A stretch of DNA of 64,000 bases from Closterium sp. NIES-65 (GCA_948144175.1 CANXME010000812.1:248001-312000); one strand, 5' to 3'; positions 38,496 through 48,246 are shown, numbered from the stretch's first letter. The notes: generated by a model not told the origin, from the sequence alone. Numbers and translations are program-made.

Positions 38496-39739
38496 CCGCG
38501 GATTCTCACGTCGTAAACGAGGCTGCGCCGTTTGCGCCGGCTGTTGCTCCTCCCGCTCCGACTGTCACTCCTGTTCCTCCTGCTCCCGTTGTGGCGCCAA
38601 CGACGGCTGCTCCTGCAGGGAAAGTTGTTGTTCCCCCTGTCCCAGTCCCTGACGCTCTTGGTGCACCTGTCGTTTCTGTCCCCGGCGAGCTTGCGCCGGC
38701 GTCTGCTTCTTCCCCGAAGGTGGCGTCCGCCACCACTGTCGGCCCGGCCCCGATGGTTGCGCCTCCCGACGCGGACCTGGTGGCTCCCGCTCTGCCGCCA
38801 GCAGTCCTTGTTGGTGAGCCGTCTCGTCCCCTGTTGCCTGTCCGCCGTCTCTCACGACTCCATTCTCCAGCGCCGCAACAGGGGCGCGAGACCTCGCGGC
38901 GCCGGCGCAACTCCCCCCGGCGCTACCAGCAGCAGGCCCAGTGGCCCGCTCATCCAGGAGGCAATGGGGACTGGAGGGGTCCCCACGGACATGGTGGTCG
39001 CGGGAGGTATCGTCCGCCCGTGACAATGGCGGATCTTCAGCGGGAGGTGTCCCGGGCCGTTCGCGAGGAGAGGGCGGCGCAGAGCCAGAGCAGTTCGCCG
39101 CGAGCTGCGCCGGCGCACGTGGCTCCTCGTCCGCCTGTGCCTCCTGTGGTCCCTCCGCCGGCCGCTCCACTTCCTTCCCCTGTCCTCGTCCCGTCAGCTC
39201 CCTCTCCTTCTGTGGCGGCGCCAGCTCCCGGCTCTCGTCTGCATCTGCCGACGGTTCCGCTTGTTGCGGGGGTGGAGTTTGTGGCCGCGGGTGGTGGCGC
39301 GGCAGCGGCTCAGTATGCAGCTTATGAGCCGCTCCAGTTCCTGGCGGAGGCGCTTCAGCCTCTGCAGACGCGTGTTCCCGAGTCGACTCTCGGTCAGCTC
39401 CACCGCCTCGCAGAGAGTCTCCACGCGTTGCTGCTGATACAAGTCCTTGCTCACTCCTCGCTCCCTGTAGTCCCTCCTGAGACGTTTCGCGACCGTCCGC
39501 GCGAGACCTGCTTGGATGCGGCTGACCAGCTCGCCGTGTTGCTGGCGCCCGTGCTGGCTGCGCTCGCGGAGGGTGGCGCTGCTGCTGCGGGACAGCTGGA
39601 CGAGGCTGTCCGGAGCTTGAAGCGGCATTTGCGCTCTGGATCTGGAGCCGCGGCGATCGGCGCAAGTACGCTGGTGGTCCGGGAGCTTTGGCGGACATTA
39701 ACTGGCATTCTCCATGCATTTGGAGCTCACCGGATGTAG
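38324..39739 (+). CDS. NL1 divergent ORF: basic Pro/Ala-rich protein
   Basis: ATG at 38324 (MVIAGVTDYSPM) to TAG at 39739, 471 codons, opposite in strand to the RT and overlapping its N-terminus by ~170 bp. Residues ~60-180 are Pro/Ala/Val-rich. A basic patch SRRRRNSPRRYQ lies at ~190-203, MADLQREVSRAVREER at ~235, a helical C-terminal part (TLGQLHRLAESL at ~352, VRELWRTLTGILHAF at ~451). The NL2 counterpart keeps these motifs, and differences pile up at third codon positions of this strand. It could be an ORF1-type RNA-binding protein, but I recognise no family. The exact start is uncertain because in NL2 a stop follows the first 88 codons. Confidence 0.72.
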   Translation: MVIAGVTDYSPMRAGAAPVVFEKPSAASEAGTMATGSPPPSAPKPATVDAEKTPPLVSADSHVVNEAAPFAPAVAPPAPTVTPVPPAPVVAPTTAAPAGKVVVPPVPVPDALGAPVVSVPGELAPASASSPKVASATTVGPAPMVAPPDADLVAPALPPAVLVGEPSRPLLPVRRLSRLHSPAPQQGRETSRRRRNSPRRYQQQAQWPAHPGGNGDWRGPHGHGGRGRYRPPVTMADLQREVSRAVREERAAQSQSSSPRAAPAHVAPRPPVPPVVPPPAAPLPSPVLVPSAPSPSVAAPAPGSRLHLPTVPLVAGVEFVAAGGGAAAAQYAAYEPLQFLAEALQPLQTRVPESTLGQLHRLAESLHALLLIQVLAHSSLPVVPPETFRDRPRETCLDAADQLAVLLAPVLAALAEGGAAAAGQLDEAVRSLKRHLRSGSGAAAIGASTLVVRELWRTLTGILHAFGAHRM

Positions 39740-40030
39740 ATTCGGCCTCCGCTTGCCCCTGTGTTGACATTGGTGCTTAGGATTGTGTTGATGCCGCCAT
39801 AGTCTGTATGCCGTTGCTTGCAGTCAATCGTGTGCGTGTTTCCTTGCCACCCCTCACGCGCGGCCGAAGGCCGCGCTGTCGAGCGTCGGCCGCCGAAGGC
39901 GGCCGGCGCGAGCCGCTCGGTTAGGAGAAACAAATGAAGAGAACCGAACAATGAGGAGAGCTAGCTGCAGAGGAGCACTTTATACTAGACTGGAGAGTGC
40001 TGGAGAGGCTAAGGACTAGCTCCTAGGGCC
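39740..40030 (-). promoter_or_regulatory. NL1 5' terminal module
   Basis: Non-coding. It holds two perfect 8-bp GC hairpins with 3-nt loops (39858-39876 and 39887-39905) within an ~80-bp block nearly identical in NL2. It also holds a minus-strand CTAGTATAAAG (TATA box, 39979-39984) ~47 bp from the element end. The TATA box could direct minus-strand transcription; the hairpins lie 3' of the plus-strand ORF and could equally act as its terminator or as an RNA structure. Confidence 0.6.
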
Positions 40031-40041
40031 TCTCTCTCTCT
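40031..40041. repeat. Short (CT)5 joining NL3 and NL1
   Basis: Eleven nt of CT between the 5' end of NL1 and the AATGGTCC end of NL3. On the minus strand this is the short (GA)n tail of NL3 and at the same time the 5' junction of NL1. Confidence 0.85.
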
Positions 40042-40331
<290 letters not shown>

Positions 40332-40433
40332 ATGGTCCGTATATTGATAAGCCAGAAGGGTACACACATGCAATGAGAGACATCAGGTACTAACACGCAA
40401 GGTAACCTAGACTATCCAACCCCACTAAGTCAC

Positions 40434-43400
40434 CTAGAGCTCAAGAAGAGGCTCAAGGACGGTAAAACAGTCCCCAAGGTACAATTCCTGCCCTATCCCT
40501 CCTACAGGCGGGCTCTCTGCAGCCGCTGCCTCTCCTAACTTGATCATGAGACCCACGGATTGGGCCCTCTGCAGTGCAACCGACCACCTCTGCCTGAACT
40601 GGTGCAGAAACTTCGCGGCATGATAGGATTTGGAGTCGGCGTTGAAGTATCGCCGAGCCGCCGTGTCCGCAAGGAGTTTCAGGAACACAGGGACCTCCGC
40701 ACAAGGGCAGCCATAGGTCTCTACGGCGAGGGGGAAGAAGCCCACTGTCTCTGGCAGGTTTTCATAGTGCTTGCTCTTTTTATCCGCCTGCTCCCTGGCC
40801 GCCCATCCCCTTCCTTTCCTAGCCTCCGGGTCCCTGGTACTAATAGGGTCCGTTACCGTCACATCACACACCCAAACCGCCCCACTGCTCCTATCCGTCA
40901 TGGTAAAGTCCGCGGTCTGCTCCTCTATGGGGCAGTACACGTTTGTTTCTCTGTGTACGATGAACCCCGCGTCTTGTGCCATGCTGATGCAAGCGTCGCG
41001 GAGCTCATTATGAGTATTCGTACGGTGCTTCCCTGTGCCGCAGCGGAAAAGGTGGTTGGGGAGGCGCGGGTCTGTGATAGCGGTGTGGTCAGTACAGTCA
41101 CAGTTTTTCGGAGTGGAGAAAGGGAGGCCCAGCCGGAAGCGCACGGCGTTGCTGAAGTGTACCGGCCCCATGCGCCGTGAAGAAGCTACTGGTACCGCCG
41201 TGAGCCAGTCTCCTGTGCCGTAGCCAGTCAATGAGAACATTCTCTGCGTGTGCCCAGACAGAGGATTCAGTCTCATTCGCCTTGTCTCTTGGACCTGAAC
41301 CGCGTACCGACTCCCTTGCACTTTGAGGGCCAGCGTGTGCTGAAGCTTGATGTCTGACCTAGAGAGCCGTTCCTGGTCAACGACGTCGCGTGCATCTGTG
41401 GGCAGGGCAGTCTCGCACTCTGTGAGCCAGGAATGGAGCGGTGTGGTGACGTCCCGGGGCAGAATCATGTGGCTGTGTGCTCGGGTCAGTGCTGTGTCTG
41501 GTGCTAGCGTCAGGGAGGAAAAGAAGAGCGCGGCTTGTGTGAAACTGGCTACGAAGCCGTAGACCCCTTCCACGAGCGGGTCCGTCAGTCCTAAGCCACC
41601 CAGGGACGATGGGAGCGAAGCCTGCGCCCACACTCTCGACTGCTCCGTGCTACACGTCGGGACTTTAATCCCGCAGGATGTCAGGAGCGCAGCTAGTAGG
41701 TCCCGCCCCCACTGCGCCCAGGTGTCTCGTGGCAGGAGGTTTAGTGGCGTGGTCCTTGTGAGGTATGCGACGCGTCTAGAAATGCAGCGGGTCAGTAGCA
41801 GGGAGGCTACTTGGGGGTCGGCGCGTTCTAACAGTGGCAGCGGCTTCGCCATTTCCTCCAGCTGCCCTGCCAGGAACTTGGCCGCACCCGCCGCTGGCCC
41901 CAGGAAGCTACCTAGAAGGCGTATCCCGTCCTGAGATAACGGGACTCCTGGCGGTAGCTGAATCTCCTCGTCGCCTCTCGTGCTCCATGCCGCACATTTC
42001 TGCGGATTGTGTGTAAGCCCCAGGTGCGCTAACTTGCTCGTGAAGAAATTGAATGCTGCTACAGTGTCTGCGTTGTCCCCCAAAAACGTCACGTCGTCTG
42101 CATACGCCAAACAGAGAACGTGGGGGTGGGCATCTGCAGTTTCGCGGAGTGCTGGGTGGATCCCTGCTGCGAACAGTAGAGGACCGAGTGGGTCTCCTTG
42201 TCTCACCCCGCGTTCACTGTTCAGTGGGTGGCTGGCGAAATTCGAATCAAGGTACAGCTTCGACGGGTTACCGTACGTTAGCCGCACTAGAGGGAGCAGT
42301 GACGAAAGGTTGCTGTCGCAAATCCCTTTGATGATTGCTTGTCGCGAAATGCTGTTAAAAGCATTCGAAATGTCTGTCTGTAACACCACGCAGCGGTCCC
42401 TCGAGTCAACGAAGGCACGTGCAACGTGGATGTTCGCTTCGGCCCCCCCAGGTACCGCCACCCCGTACTGTAGAGGCAGGAAATGGTCACGTGCAGCTTC
42501 CCCAATTGCGGTCAGAGCAGCCTTGCCTGCGAGGCGCGTCAGGCATTCGCCAATTGCAATTGGCCGAACCCCCCCGCCTGGCTTGGACAGCGCTATTAGG
42601 CGCGACGCCGTCAGCAGGTCTGCCACTGGCTCGGGTAATTTGCCTGCCAGGATGGTGTTCACTAGGGCATGTAGGTGGGTGCAGACCGATGCGTTGGTTG
42701 CCGATGCGTCGCGAAGGTGTTCGAAGGCGGTTCCGGACGGTCCGGTCCCCACACCATTTTCGCACCGACCCAGAAGCTTGGCGAAATCGGCTTGGCTGAT
42801 TTGCAGGTTCGGGCCTGGTGTCGTTGGCCAGCTCAGCTGCTCGTCATCGGCTCGGGGGTGTTTCGCGCGGAGTTCTTCCAAAACTGCTGGGCCAGGTGGG
42901 CAGACTGGGGTTGACTCGAGGGCCAGCACGGCTCGGCGGAGGCTTCCTCGCTTGGCCAGGCCTTCCGCCCTGCTGAGAACTCCCGCCTCGTCTGGCTGGT
43001 GACGTGGAGGCGGTGGGATGTTGTTGGCTTCGATCGTGTCAGAGTACAGCTGCCCCCATTCGCCACGCTGGAAAGCTCTGAGACGGGCTTTGACTTCGGG
43101 CCACTTCGGTCTTCTTGGCGACGGTTGGCGAAGTGTGAGCCGAGGGAGAAACAGCAGCAGTCGCCAGCCTGCGACTGAGTCAGGGTTTCGCGCGAGGTGT
43201 AGGAGCGGGGTGAGTAACACCAGCGAAAATAGCTGACACAAATTGGGCGGTAATCGGCGCGACAGGGATGGCTGACGACTGTCGCAAAGTGCCGCCAAGT
43301 CCCAGTCATCGATGGCTGCGAACAGGTCTGATCGTTTCGCCAATTCCCCTGGCGAGAAGTAGCGGGGGAAATGTGCTTGGTTTGCGGACGCGCTGCGAGA

Positions 43401-43922
43401 GCGTGCTGCCTGATGTCTCTGCTCGCGCCTTTGTGCGTCGCTCTGTCTAGGAGTTGGGATTGTGGCCGTCCGATTGATCTGTTGCCTGCCTCCTTCCTCG
43501 TCCGCCTCATGCTCACCAGCTCGCCTCCCAGTCCCTAGCCTCTCTCCTGCATCATCTGTTTCCTCCTCGTCGTCTTCACTTTGTGGGAGCGGCTCCTCCC
43601 TATAAGAAGGGTCCCGTCGTTCCTCCTCCTCATCAGTTCTCTCCAGAACCGTTAAAGCCTGTCTCCCTGCCGCTTGGAAGCCATTCTCCGGTCCACCCCC
43701 TGCGCCGCTAGCCGTCACTCTCCCTCTGCCTCGCCCTCCTCGGCCTCGCGATGGTGATTGCTGGGCCGACCGATTATTCGCCAATGCACGTTGGCGCTGC
43801 GTCGGTTGCGTTCGGAAAGCCACCGCCTGCCTCCGGAACGGGGACCATGCCGACGGGCTCCCCAACGCTGCCTGTTCCGAGGCTCGTGACAGTAGACGCT
43901 GAAATCCTTCCTCGCCCCGCAC
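40434..43922 (-). CDS. NL2 reverse transcriptase with restriction-like endonuclease
   Basis: Open for 1162 codons; the listed first codon is GTG and the frame opens after a TAG at 43953, with no ATG in the conserved N-terminus. N-terminal part basic and acidic low complexity (~50-180). RT: KPGGGVRPIAIG (~448), DISNAFNSISR (~517, catalytic Asp), GVRQGDPLGPLLFA (~572), LAYADDVTFLG (~605, catalytic Asp pair), GIRLLGSFLGP. At ~941 CDC...HLFRC gives a CX1C...HX3C cluster, followed (~1010-1035) by ADFTM and VWVCDVTVTDP, the PD-(D/E)XK-like endonuclease. Known relatives (R2, R4/Dong, NeSL) cut a specific target and prime reverse transcription there. I cannot place it in a named clade. Confidence 0.9.
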   Translation of the reverse strand: MRGEEGFQRLLSRASEQAALGSPSAWSPFRRQAVAFRTQPTQRQRALANNRSAQQSPSRGRGGRGRGRVTASGAGGGPENGFQAAGRQALTVLERTDEEEERRDPSYREEPLPQSEDDEEETDDAGERLGTGRRAGEHEADEEGGRQQINRTATIPTPRQSDAQRREQRHQAARSRSASANQAHFPRYFSPGELAKRSDLFAAIDDWDLAALCDSRQPSLSRRLPPNLCQLFSLVLLTPLLHLARNPDSVAGWRLLLFLPRLTLRQPSPRRPKWPEVKARLRAFQRGEWGQLYSDTIEANNIPPPPRHQPDEAGVLSRAEGLAKRGSLRRAVLALESTPVCPPGPAVLEELRAKHPRADDEQLSWPTTPGPNLQISQADFAKLLGRCENGVGTGPSGTAFEHLRDASATNASVCTHLHALVNTILAGKLPEPVADLLTASRLIALSKPGGGVRPIAIGECLTRLAGKAALTAIGEAARDHFLPLQYGVAVPGGAEANIHVARAFVDSRDRCVVLQTDISNAFNSISRQAIIKGICDSNLSSLLPLVRLTYGNPSKLYLDSNFASHPLNSERGVRQGDPLGPLLFAAGIHPALRETADAHPHVLCLAYADDVTFLGDNADTVAAFNFFTSKLAHLGLTHNPQKCAAWSTRGDEEIQLPPGVPLSQDGIRLLGSFLGPAAGAAKFLAGQLEEMAKPLPLLERADPQVASLLLTRCISRRVAYLTRTTPLNLLPRDTWAQWGRDLLAALLTSCGIKVPTCSTEQSRVWAQASLPSSLGGLGLTDPLVEGVYGFVASFTQAALFFSSLTLAPDTALTRAHSHMILPRDVTTPLHSWLTECETALPTDARDVVDQERLSRSDIKLQHTLALKVQGSRYAVQVQETRRMRLNPLSGHTQRMFSLTGYGTGDWLTAVPVASSRRMGPVHFSNAVRFRLGLPFSTPKNCDCTDHTAITDPRLPNHLFRCGTGKHRTNTHNELRDACISMAQDAGFIVHRETNVYCPIEEQTADFTMTDRSSGAVWVCDVTVTDPISTRDPEARKGRGWAAREQADKKSKHYENLPETVGFFPLAVETYGCPCAEVPVFLKLLADTAARRYFNADSKSYHAAKFLHQFRQRWSVALQRAQSVGLMIKLGEAAAAESPPVGGIGQELYLGDCFTVLEPLLEL

Positions 43923-45256
43923 CGTCGTTTCAAGAGGCCTTGGCGTCTCTTCCTATCGAGCCGCCTGTTCCCCTCGCGGCGGCGTTTGATGTATCTGCTC
44001 CGTCAGTCGTTCCTTGAGCTGCCGACCCTGCTGTTCCGTCGGCAGCCGCCGCGCGGGCGGTTGTTGCTGGCGGCGTGACTGACCAGCCGGAGGGGTCCGC
44101 CACCACTGACGTCCAGGGCCAGCCGGCGCTTCCCGCCTCTCTGGCTCCCCCGTCTGCGCCGCCTCCGACGCTGGCGCCTCCTCTGCTTGTGCAGGCGGGA
44201 TCTGCTCCTGCGCTGGCCGTGGCTGTTCCCTCTGCGCCTCCCGCGATTGCGCCCTCTGCACCGTCTGCGGGGGCTCCTCTCGTGCCGCCTGCTGATGCTC
44301 CCGTTGCCCAGCCGGGTGTTGCTCCGCCTGCTCCGCCCGAGGCGGGTCCGTCTGCGCCGTCTGTGGCCGTTCCTGGTGCGCCACTGGTGGCGAATCCCTC
44401 TGCGCCGACCGCTCGGCGTCCGCAGTCTCCTGGCCGTCGTCAGCAGCGGCCGCAATCCCCAGCGCGTCAGGACGTACGCGCGACGTCCCGGCGCCGCCAC
44501 AATTCTCCGCGGCGCCGCGGTTCTCGGGCGAACTGGGCGGCGCAACGCGGCGACCGAGGCGGCTGGTGGGGGCCGCGTCAGCGGGATGGCGGCTGGGGGT
44601 CTGATCAGCCGGTGACGATGGCTGATCTGCAGCGCGCGGTGTCTGCTGCTGTGCGCGAGGAGCGGAACGGGCAGGCGAGCCAGAGCAACTCCCCGCGTGT
44701 TGCTCAGACCCCCGCGGCACCTCCTCCAGCAGCACCTCCTGCCCTGGCAGCCCCTCGTCCTCCTGCAAACGTTCCTCCTCCTCATGTCCCCGTGGCTGCG
44801 CATTATCCGTCCGTGCTGCCCGTTGATCCCGCTCCCCCATCCACAGGTGCGGCGTACTCGTTCTCAGCCCTACTGGGGCCTCAGCGTCCGGTCGCGGTTC
44901 CGGAGGTGACCCTTGGTCAGATCTGGCGCCTCTCGGAGGCGCTGCGGGTCGTGCATCTGGTGCAGGTGTATGGTCATGCCGCCCTGTCCCAGGGCGACTC
45001 ACTGGTGGGCGGCCCTCGGGACGATTGTTTCGCGGCAGCTGATCGCCTCGCCGAGCTGCTAGCGCCCGTGTTGGCTGCGCCCGCGCCGGGTGGGCTTGCG
45101 GGGGTCGGGCCCCTTGGTTCTGCTGTGCGTGGGCTGCGGCGGTTGTTGCATGCAGGGACTGGATCCGGGGCGATCGCCGCAGGCACGGTGTTGGTGCGTG
45201 AGTTGCATCGCACGCTGTCAGGGCTGCTTGCTGTGTTTGATGCGGATCAGGTCTAG
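43751..45256 (+). CDS. NL2 divergent ORF (one in-frame stop)
   Basis: Same start as in NL1 (MVIAGPTDYSPM), TGA at 44015, then open from 44018 to TAG at 45256 (an ATG at 44075 could also start it). Conserved with NL1: TSRRRHNSPRRRG (basic patch), PVTMADLQRAVSAAVREER, TLGQIWRLSEALR, AADRLAELLAPVLAA, VLVRELHRTLSGLLAVF. Middle part proline-rich. The stop lies beyond the RT overlap, so the true protein may begin downstream. Function unknown; the basic patch suggests nucleic acid binding. Confidence 0.7.
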
Positions 45257-45676
<420 letters not shown>

Positions 45677-45789
45677 ATCCGCGACAGAGAGTTCTTGGTG
45701 CTAATGCTAACTACTGCCAACGACGAAGAGAAGCAGCAGAAGAAGCAGCAGCAAAACCTGCCCTAGTACCTGAAGAAGCCCGCGCGCGC

Positions 45790-46430
45790 TATATGCGCAC
45801 CTTCGGTCTTCGCGCTGACGATGCACTTTGGCATCAGCGCCTCGGGCACTTTGGCGCGCGGCGCTGAAAAACTGCATTGATGCAAGAGTTTTCGCTCCTG
45901 GCGCACTCCTGCGCCCAGACGGCACCAAAGTGAGAGGCGCGACACATCCGTGCAACTGCACCGTCTACCCCGAAGCCGCGCTAAGCCACCAGCCGTTCCC
46001 GTTGCTCGAGCCAGGGACACATTGCTACCCCAAGCTGTACAAGGTGTACAGCGACTTCTTGAACGTGGGGCACTGCGGGGTCAACGACGAGCTATACACG
46101 CTCACCTTCATCGACGCCGGGACACGTTACGTGTGGGTCGTGATTGTGGAAGCGTGCAGTAGAGCGTATGAGGTATTTCGCCTCTGGCTGGAGCACGCGC
46201 AACGGCAATCTGGGGAGAAGCTGAATATCTGGCAATCTGACGGTGCAGCAGAATTCAGGAGCAAGGAGATACAGGATTACCTGGCGCAGCAGGGGATCGA
46301 ACACCACGTCTCTCTCTCTCCTACGCGCATCAGTAGCAGGGCGTAGCCGAGCGTACCAACCGCACGCTCATGGCGAAGGTGCACGCGCTAATGAAGCAGT
46401 CAAAGCTTCCGCCAATCTACTGGACGTACC
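45790..46430 (+). pseudogene. pol: E8 pre-integrase and integrase core
   Basis: [18 protein letters not shown] (45805-45855) is the pre-integrase segment. The integrase follows: YSDFLNVGHCG (first Asp), IDAGTRYVWVVIVEAC, LNIWQSDGAAEF (second Asp), then, after a CT-rich shift and a TAG, GVAERTNRTLMAKVHALM (Glu) and LPPIYWTYL. The sequence then runs into the palindromic deletion junction, so the integrase C-terminus is missing. Confidence 0.83.
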
Positions 46431-46472
46431 TCTGTCAGAATTCTCTGAGAGAATTCTGACAGAGGTGTGACG
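46428..46472. repeat. Palindromic deletion junction
   Basis: Two perfect 18-bp arms (46428-46445 and 46449-46466, ACCTCTGTCAGAATTCTC and its complement) with a 3-nt spacer. The same 18-mer recurs at 46575-46592 inside RT, and the right arm plus 6 bp (46449-46472) is an inverted copy of 46569-46592. It lies exactly where integrase sequence stops and RT begins. Confidence 0.85.
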
Positions 46473-47567
46473 TACCGCATGATTGAGCACTTCAAGGCGC
46501 GGTGGGTCGTGCGTGGCTACGATCTGAGGCACGGAATTGACTTCGATCAAACATTCGCGCCCGTAAGCCGTCACACCTCTGTCAGAATTCTCCTCGCCAT
46601 TGCCGCTGCACGACATCTGCCGCTCCGACAAATCGACGTGAAGAACGCGTTCCTATACACGTTAGTAGATGTAGTGATCTACGTGGAGCAGCCGCACACT
46701 TACGGAGAAGGGGACTTGCGAAAAGTGCCAACTGCACAAATTGCTTTACGGGATAAAACAAGCACCAAGGCTCTGGCAGCAGTATCTACACAACATTCTG
46801 CTCGAAATCGGCTTCAAGCAGATGCCCCACGACCTAGGAATGTATCGCCGCGATTTCCACGGAGATTACATTCTGCTCACCGTCTACGTCGACGATTTGC
46901 TGTACATAGGGTCAAGCAACGAACTACTCAAGCAGTTCGAGAAGAATCTGAAAGGGCGCTTCGACATCACCTGCAACTACGAAGTGAAGTAGTTCTTAGG
47001 ACTCAATATCTCCTACGAGCCGGCAGCTATCCACCTCTCAGCGGCCAAGTATGCAGAGGAGCTTGGGAAACGCTTCAACATTTCCCCTGCACCGCTCTCC
47101 ACCCCTTATCGCACTCCCGGACCGAACCACAAACCTGATAACAAAGCCCTATCCCCAGTTGGCATTCAGACTTATCAGCAGCAGCTGGGATGCCTGCTCT
47201 TCGCCTCTGTCATCTGCAGGCCCGACCTTTCCTACATTGCGAGCCAACTGGCTCAGTACTCTCGCAAACCAACGGCTGAGAACCTTCTGGATCTACATCG
47301 CGCTCTACAGTTCTTCGTCTCAACGCCCAAGATTGGGCTCTGCTACTCAACAGTGCCGACCCCATCTTTCAACCTCATCGGCTACGTGGACGCTAATCAC
47401 GCAGCAGATCCTGACAATCGACGGTCCAGGACTGGCTTCCTGTTCCGCCTCAAGCCGACGGGACTAATCTCATGGAATTCGCAGAAACAAGAGCTGGTTG
47501 CCCTGTCATCCGCGGAAGCGGAATCCATCGCAGCAGCAGCAGCAGTTTGCGAAGGCAGACTTACAGG
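46473..47567 (+). pseudogene. pol: E8 RT and RNase H N-terminal part
   Basis: FKARWVVRGYDLRHGIDFDQ starts at ~46488; LRQIDVKNAFLY holds the motif A Asp. A shift near 46720 leads to LYGIKQAPRLWQQYL, and YVDDLLYIGSSNELL holds the catalytic Asp pair near 46893. A TAG at 46990 and further shifts follow, then RNase H with GYVDANHAADPDNRRS and ALSSAEAESIA. The TRIM at 47568 interrupts it. Confidence 0.85.
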
Positions 47568-47942
47568 TGTCAGAATCCCAGTCACTAGACCACTGGGATA
47601 AAAGGGCTTGTTTCAGTAGCGGGTCAGTGCGCCCATAACCCCCCAGACGAACGCGCCTGTAACCCTCTCCATGATCAATCGGGCATCCACAGTGCAGATC
47701 TACTGACACCCCTCCACACTGGGAGGCCCAGGACTAAGCACAGCGGCAACGGCCTACATGTGCATACACCGGGAATCGAACGCGAGACCGCTCTGATACC
47801 ATGTCAGAATCCCAGTCACTAGACCACTGGGATAAAAGGGCTTGTTTCAGTAGCGGGTCAGTGCGCCCATAACCCCCCAGGCGAACGCGCCTGTAACCCT
47901 CTCCAGGATCAACCGGGCATCCACAGTGCAGATCTACTGACA
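47568..47942 (-). mobile_element. TRIM1: 375-bp terminal-repeat retrotransposon in miniature
   Basis: Two 141-bp LTRs (47568-47708 and 47802-47942; 3 differences) flank 93 bp. On the minus strand TGGTATCAGAGC follows the 5' LTR (47790-47801), and a GTGGAGGGGTG tract precedes the other LTR. LTR ends are TGTCAG...CTGACA. Flanks ACAGG (47563-47567) and ATAGG (47943-47947) are a 5-bp target duplication with one change. It has no coding capacity, so it must use enzymes of other elements. Confidence 0.9.
47771..47831 (-). promoter_or_regulatory. tRNA-like pol III boxes and hairpin in TRIM1
   Basis: On the minus strand the LTR end contains CCCAG-TGGTCTAGTGA-CTGGG (47811-47831), a 5-bp stem whose loop resembles a tRNA A box. 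CGTTCGATTCCC (47771-47782) resembles a B box (GTTCGATTCC) downstream of the primer site. Together they mimic an internal pol III promoter. Confidence 0.6.
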
Positions 47943-48246
47943 ATAGGAACTCCTGCAGGAGGCGAAAATCCCAATTTTGCCTACCTTCCGCCTGCACTGC
48001 GACAACCAGAGCGCCATCCGGATCGCGGAAAAACCTGGTTTCGTCAACCGCACCAAGCACATTGCGCTGAGGTATTTCTTCGTCAAGGACGAAGTGGACA
48101 AGGGCAAGGTCAACTTGACGTACTGCCCAACAGATGACATGGCAACTGACTTCCTGACGAAGCGACTGCCACGCCAGCAGTACCAACACTGCTCCGAGCT
48201 CAGTGGAGTGGTAAAGCAGGTGAAGACGAGCTACGGCCAGAAGTGA
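47943..48246 (+). pseudogene. pol: E8 RNase H C-terminal part
   Basis: LHCDNQSAIRIAEKPGFVNR contains the conserved Asp and TKHIALRYFFVKDEV follows; DMATDFLTKRLPRQQYQ is the RNase H end. It ends with TGA at 48246, eight bases before the LTR. The part before it is out of frame with the segment left of the TRIM. Confidence 0.87.

Larger units (their letters stand above)
34913..40030 (-). mobile_element. NL1: full-length non-LTR retrotransposon with divergent second ORF
   Basis: On the minus strand: 5' end GGCCCTAGGAGCTAG at 40030, a TATAAA ~50 bp in, two GC hairpins, then a ~1.4-kb region whose coding frame is on the plus strand (38324-39739). The RT-endonuclease gene follows (to 35004), then a 92-bp 3' UTR and (GA)n tail. 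The 5' end aligns with that of NL2, so both copies look full length. Confidence 0.85.

Noticed and set aside
38565-39770. Minus-strand 401-codon frame (and 452 codons at 43953-45311) upstream of the NL RT, in the RT frame
   Set aside because: It looks like an ORF1, but between NL1 and NL2 most differences fall at its second codon position and few at its third. The plus-strand frame explains the pattern, so I treat these frames as shadows. Their stops are not homologous either.
34913-40030. NL elements as DIRS, retron or group II intron RT
   Set aside because: The RT is followed by a Cys-His cluster and a restriction-like endonuclease as in R2-type elements. There is no tyrosine recombinase, no intron domain structure and a (GA)n tail is present.
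39740-40030. HDV-like ribozyme at the NL 5' end
   Set aside because: The hairpins are suggestive, but I could not fit the double pseudoknot by hand; left as a test in the findings.
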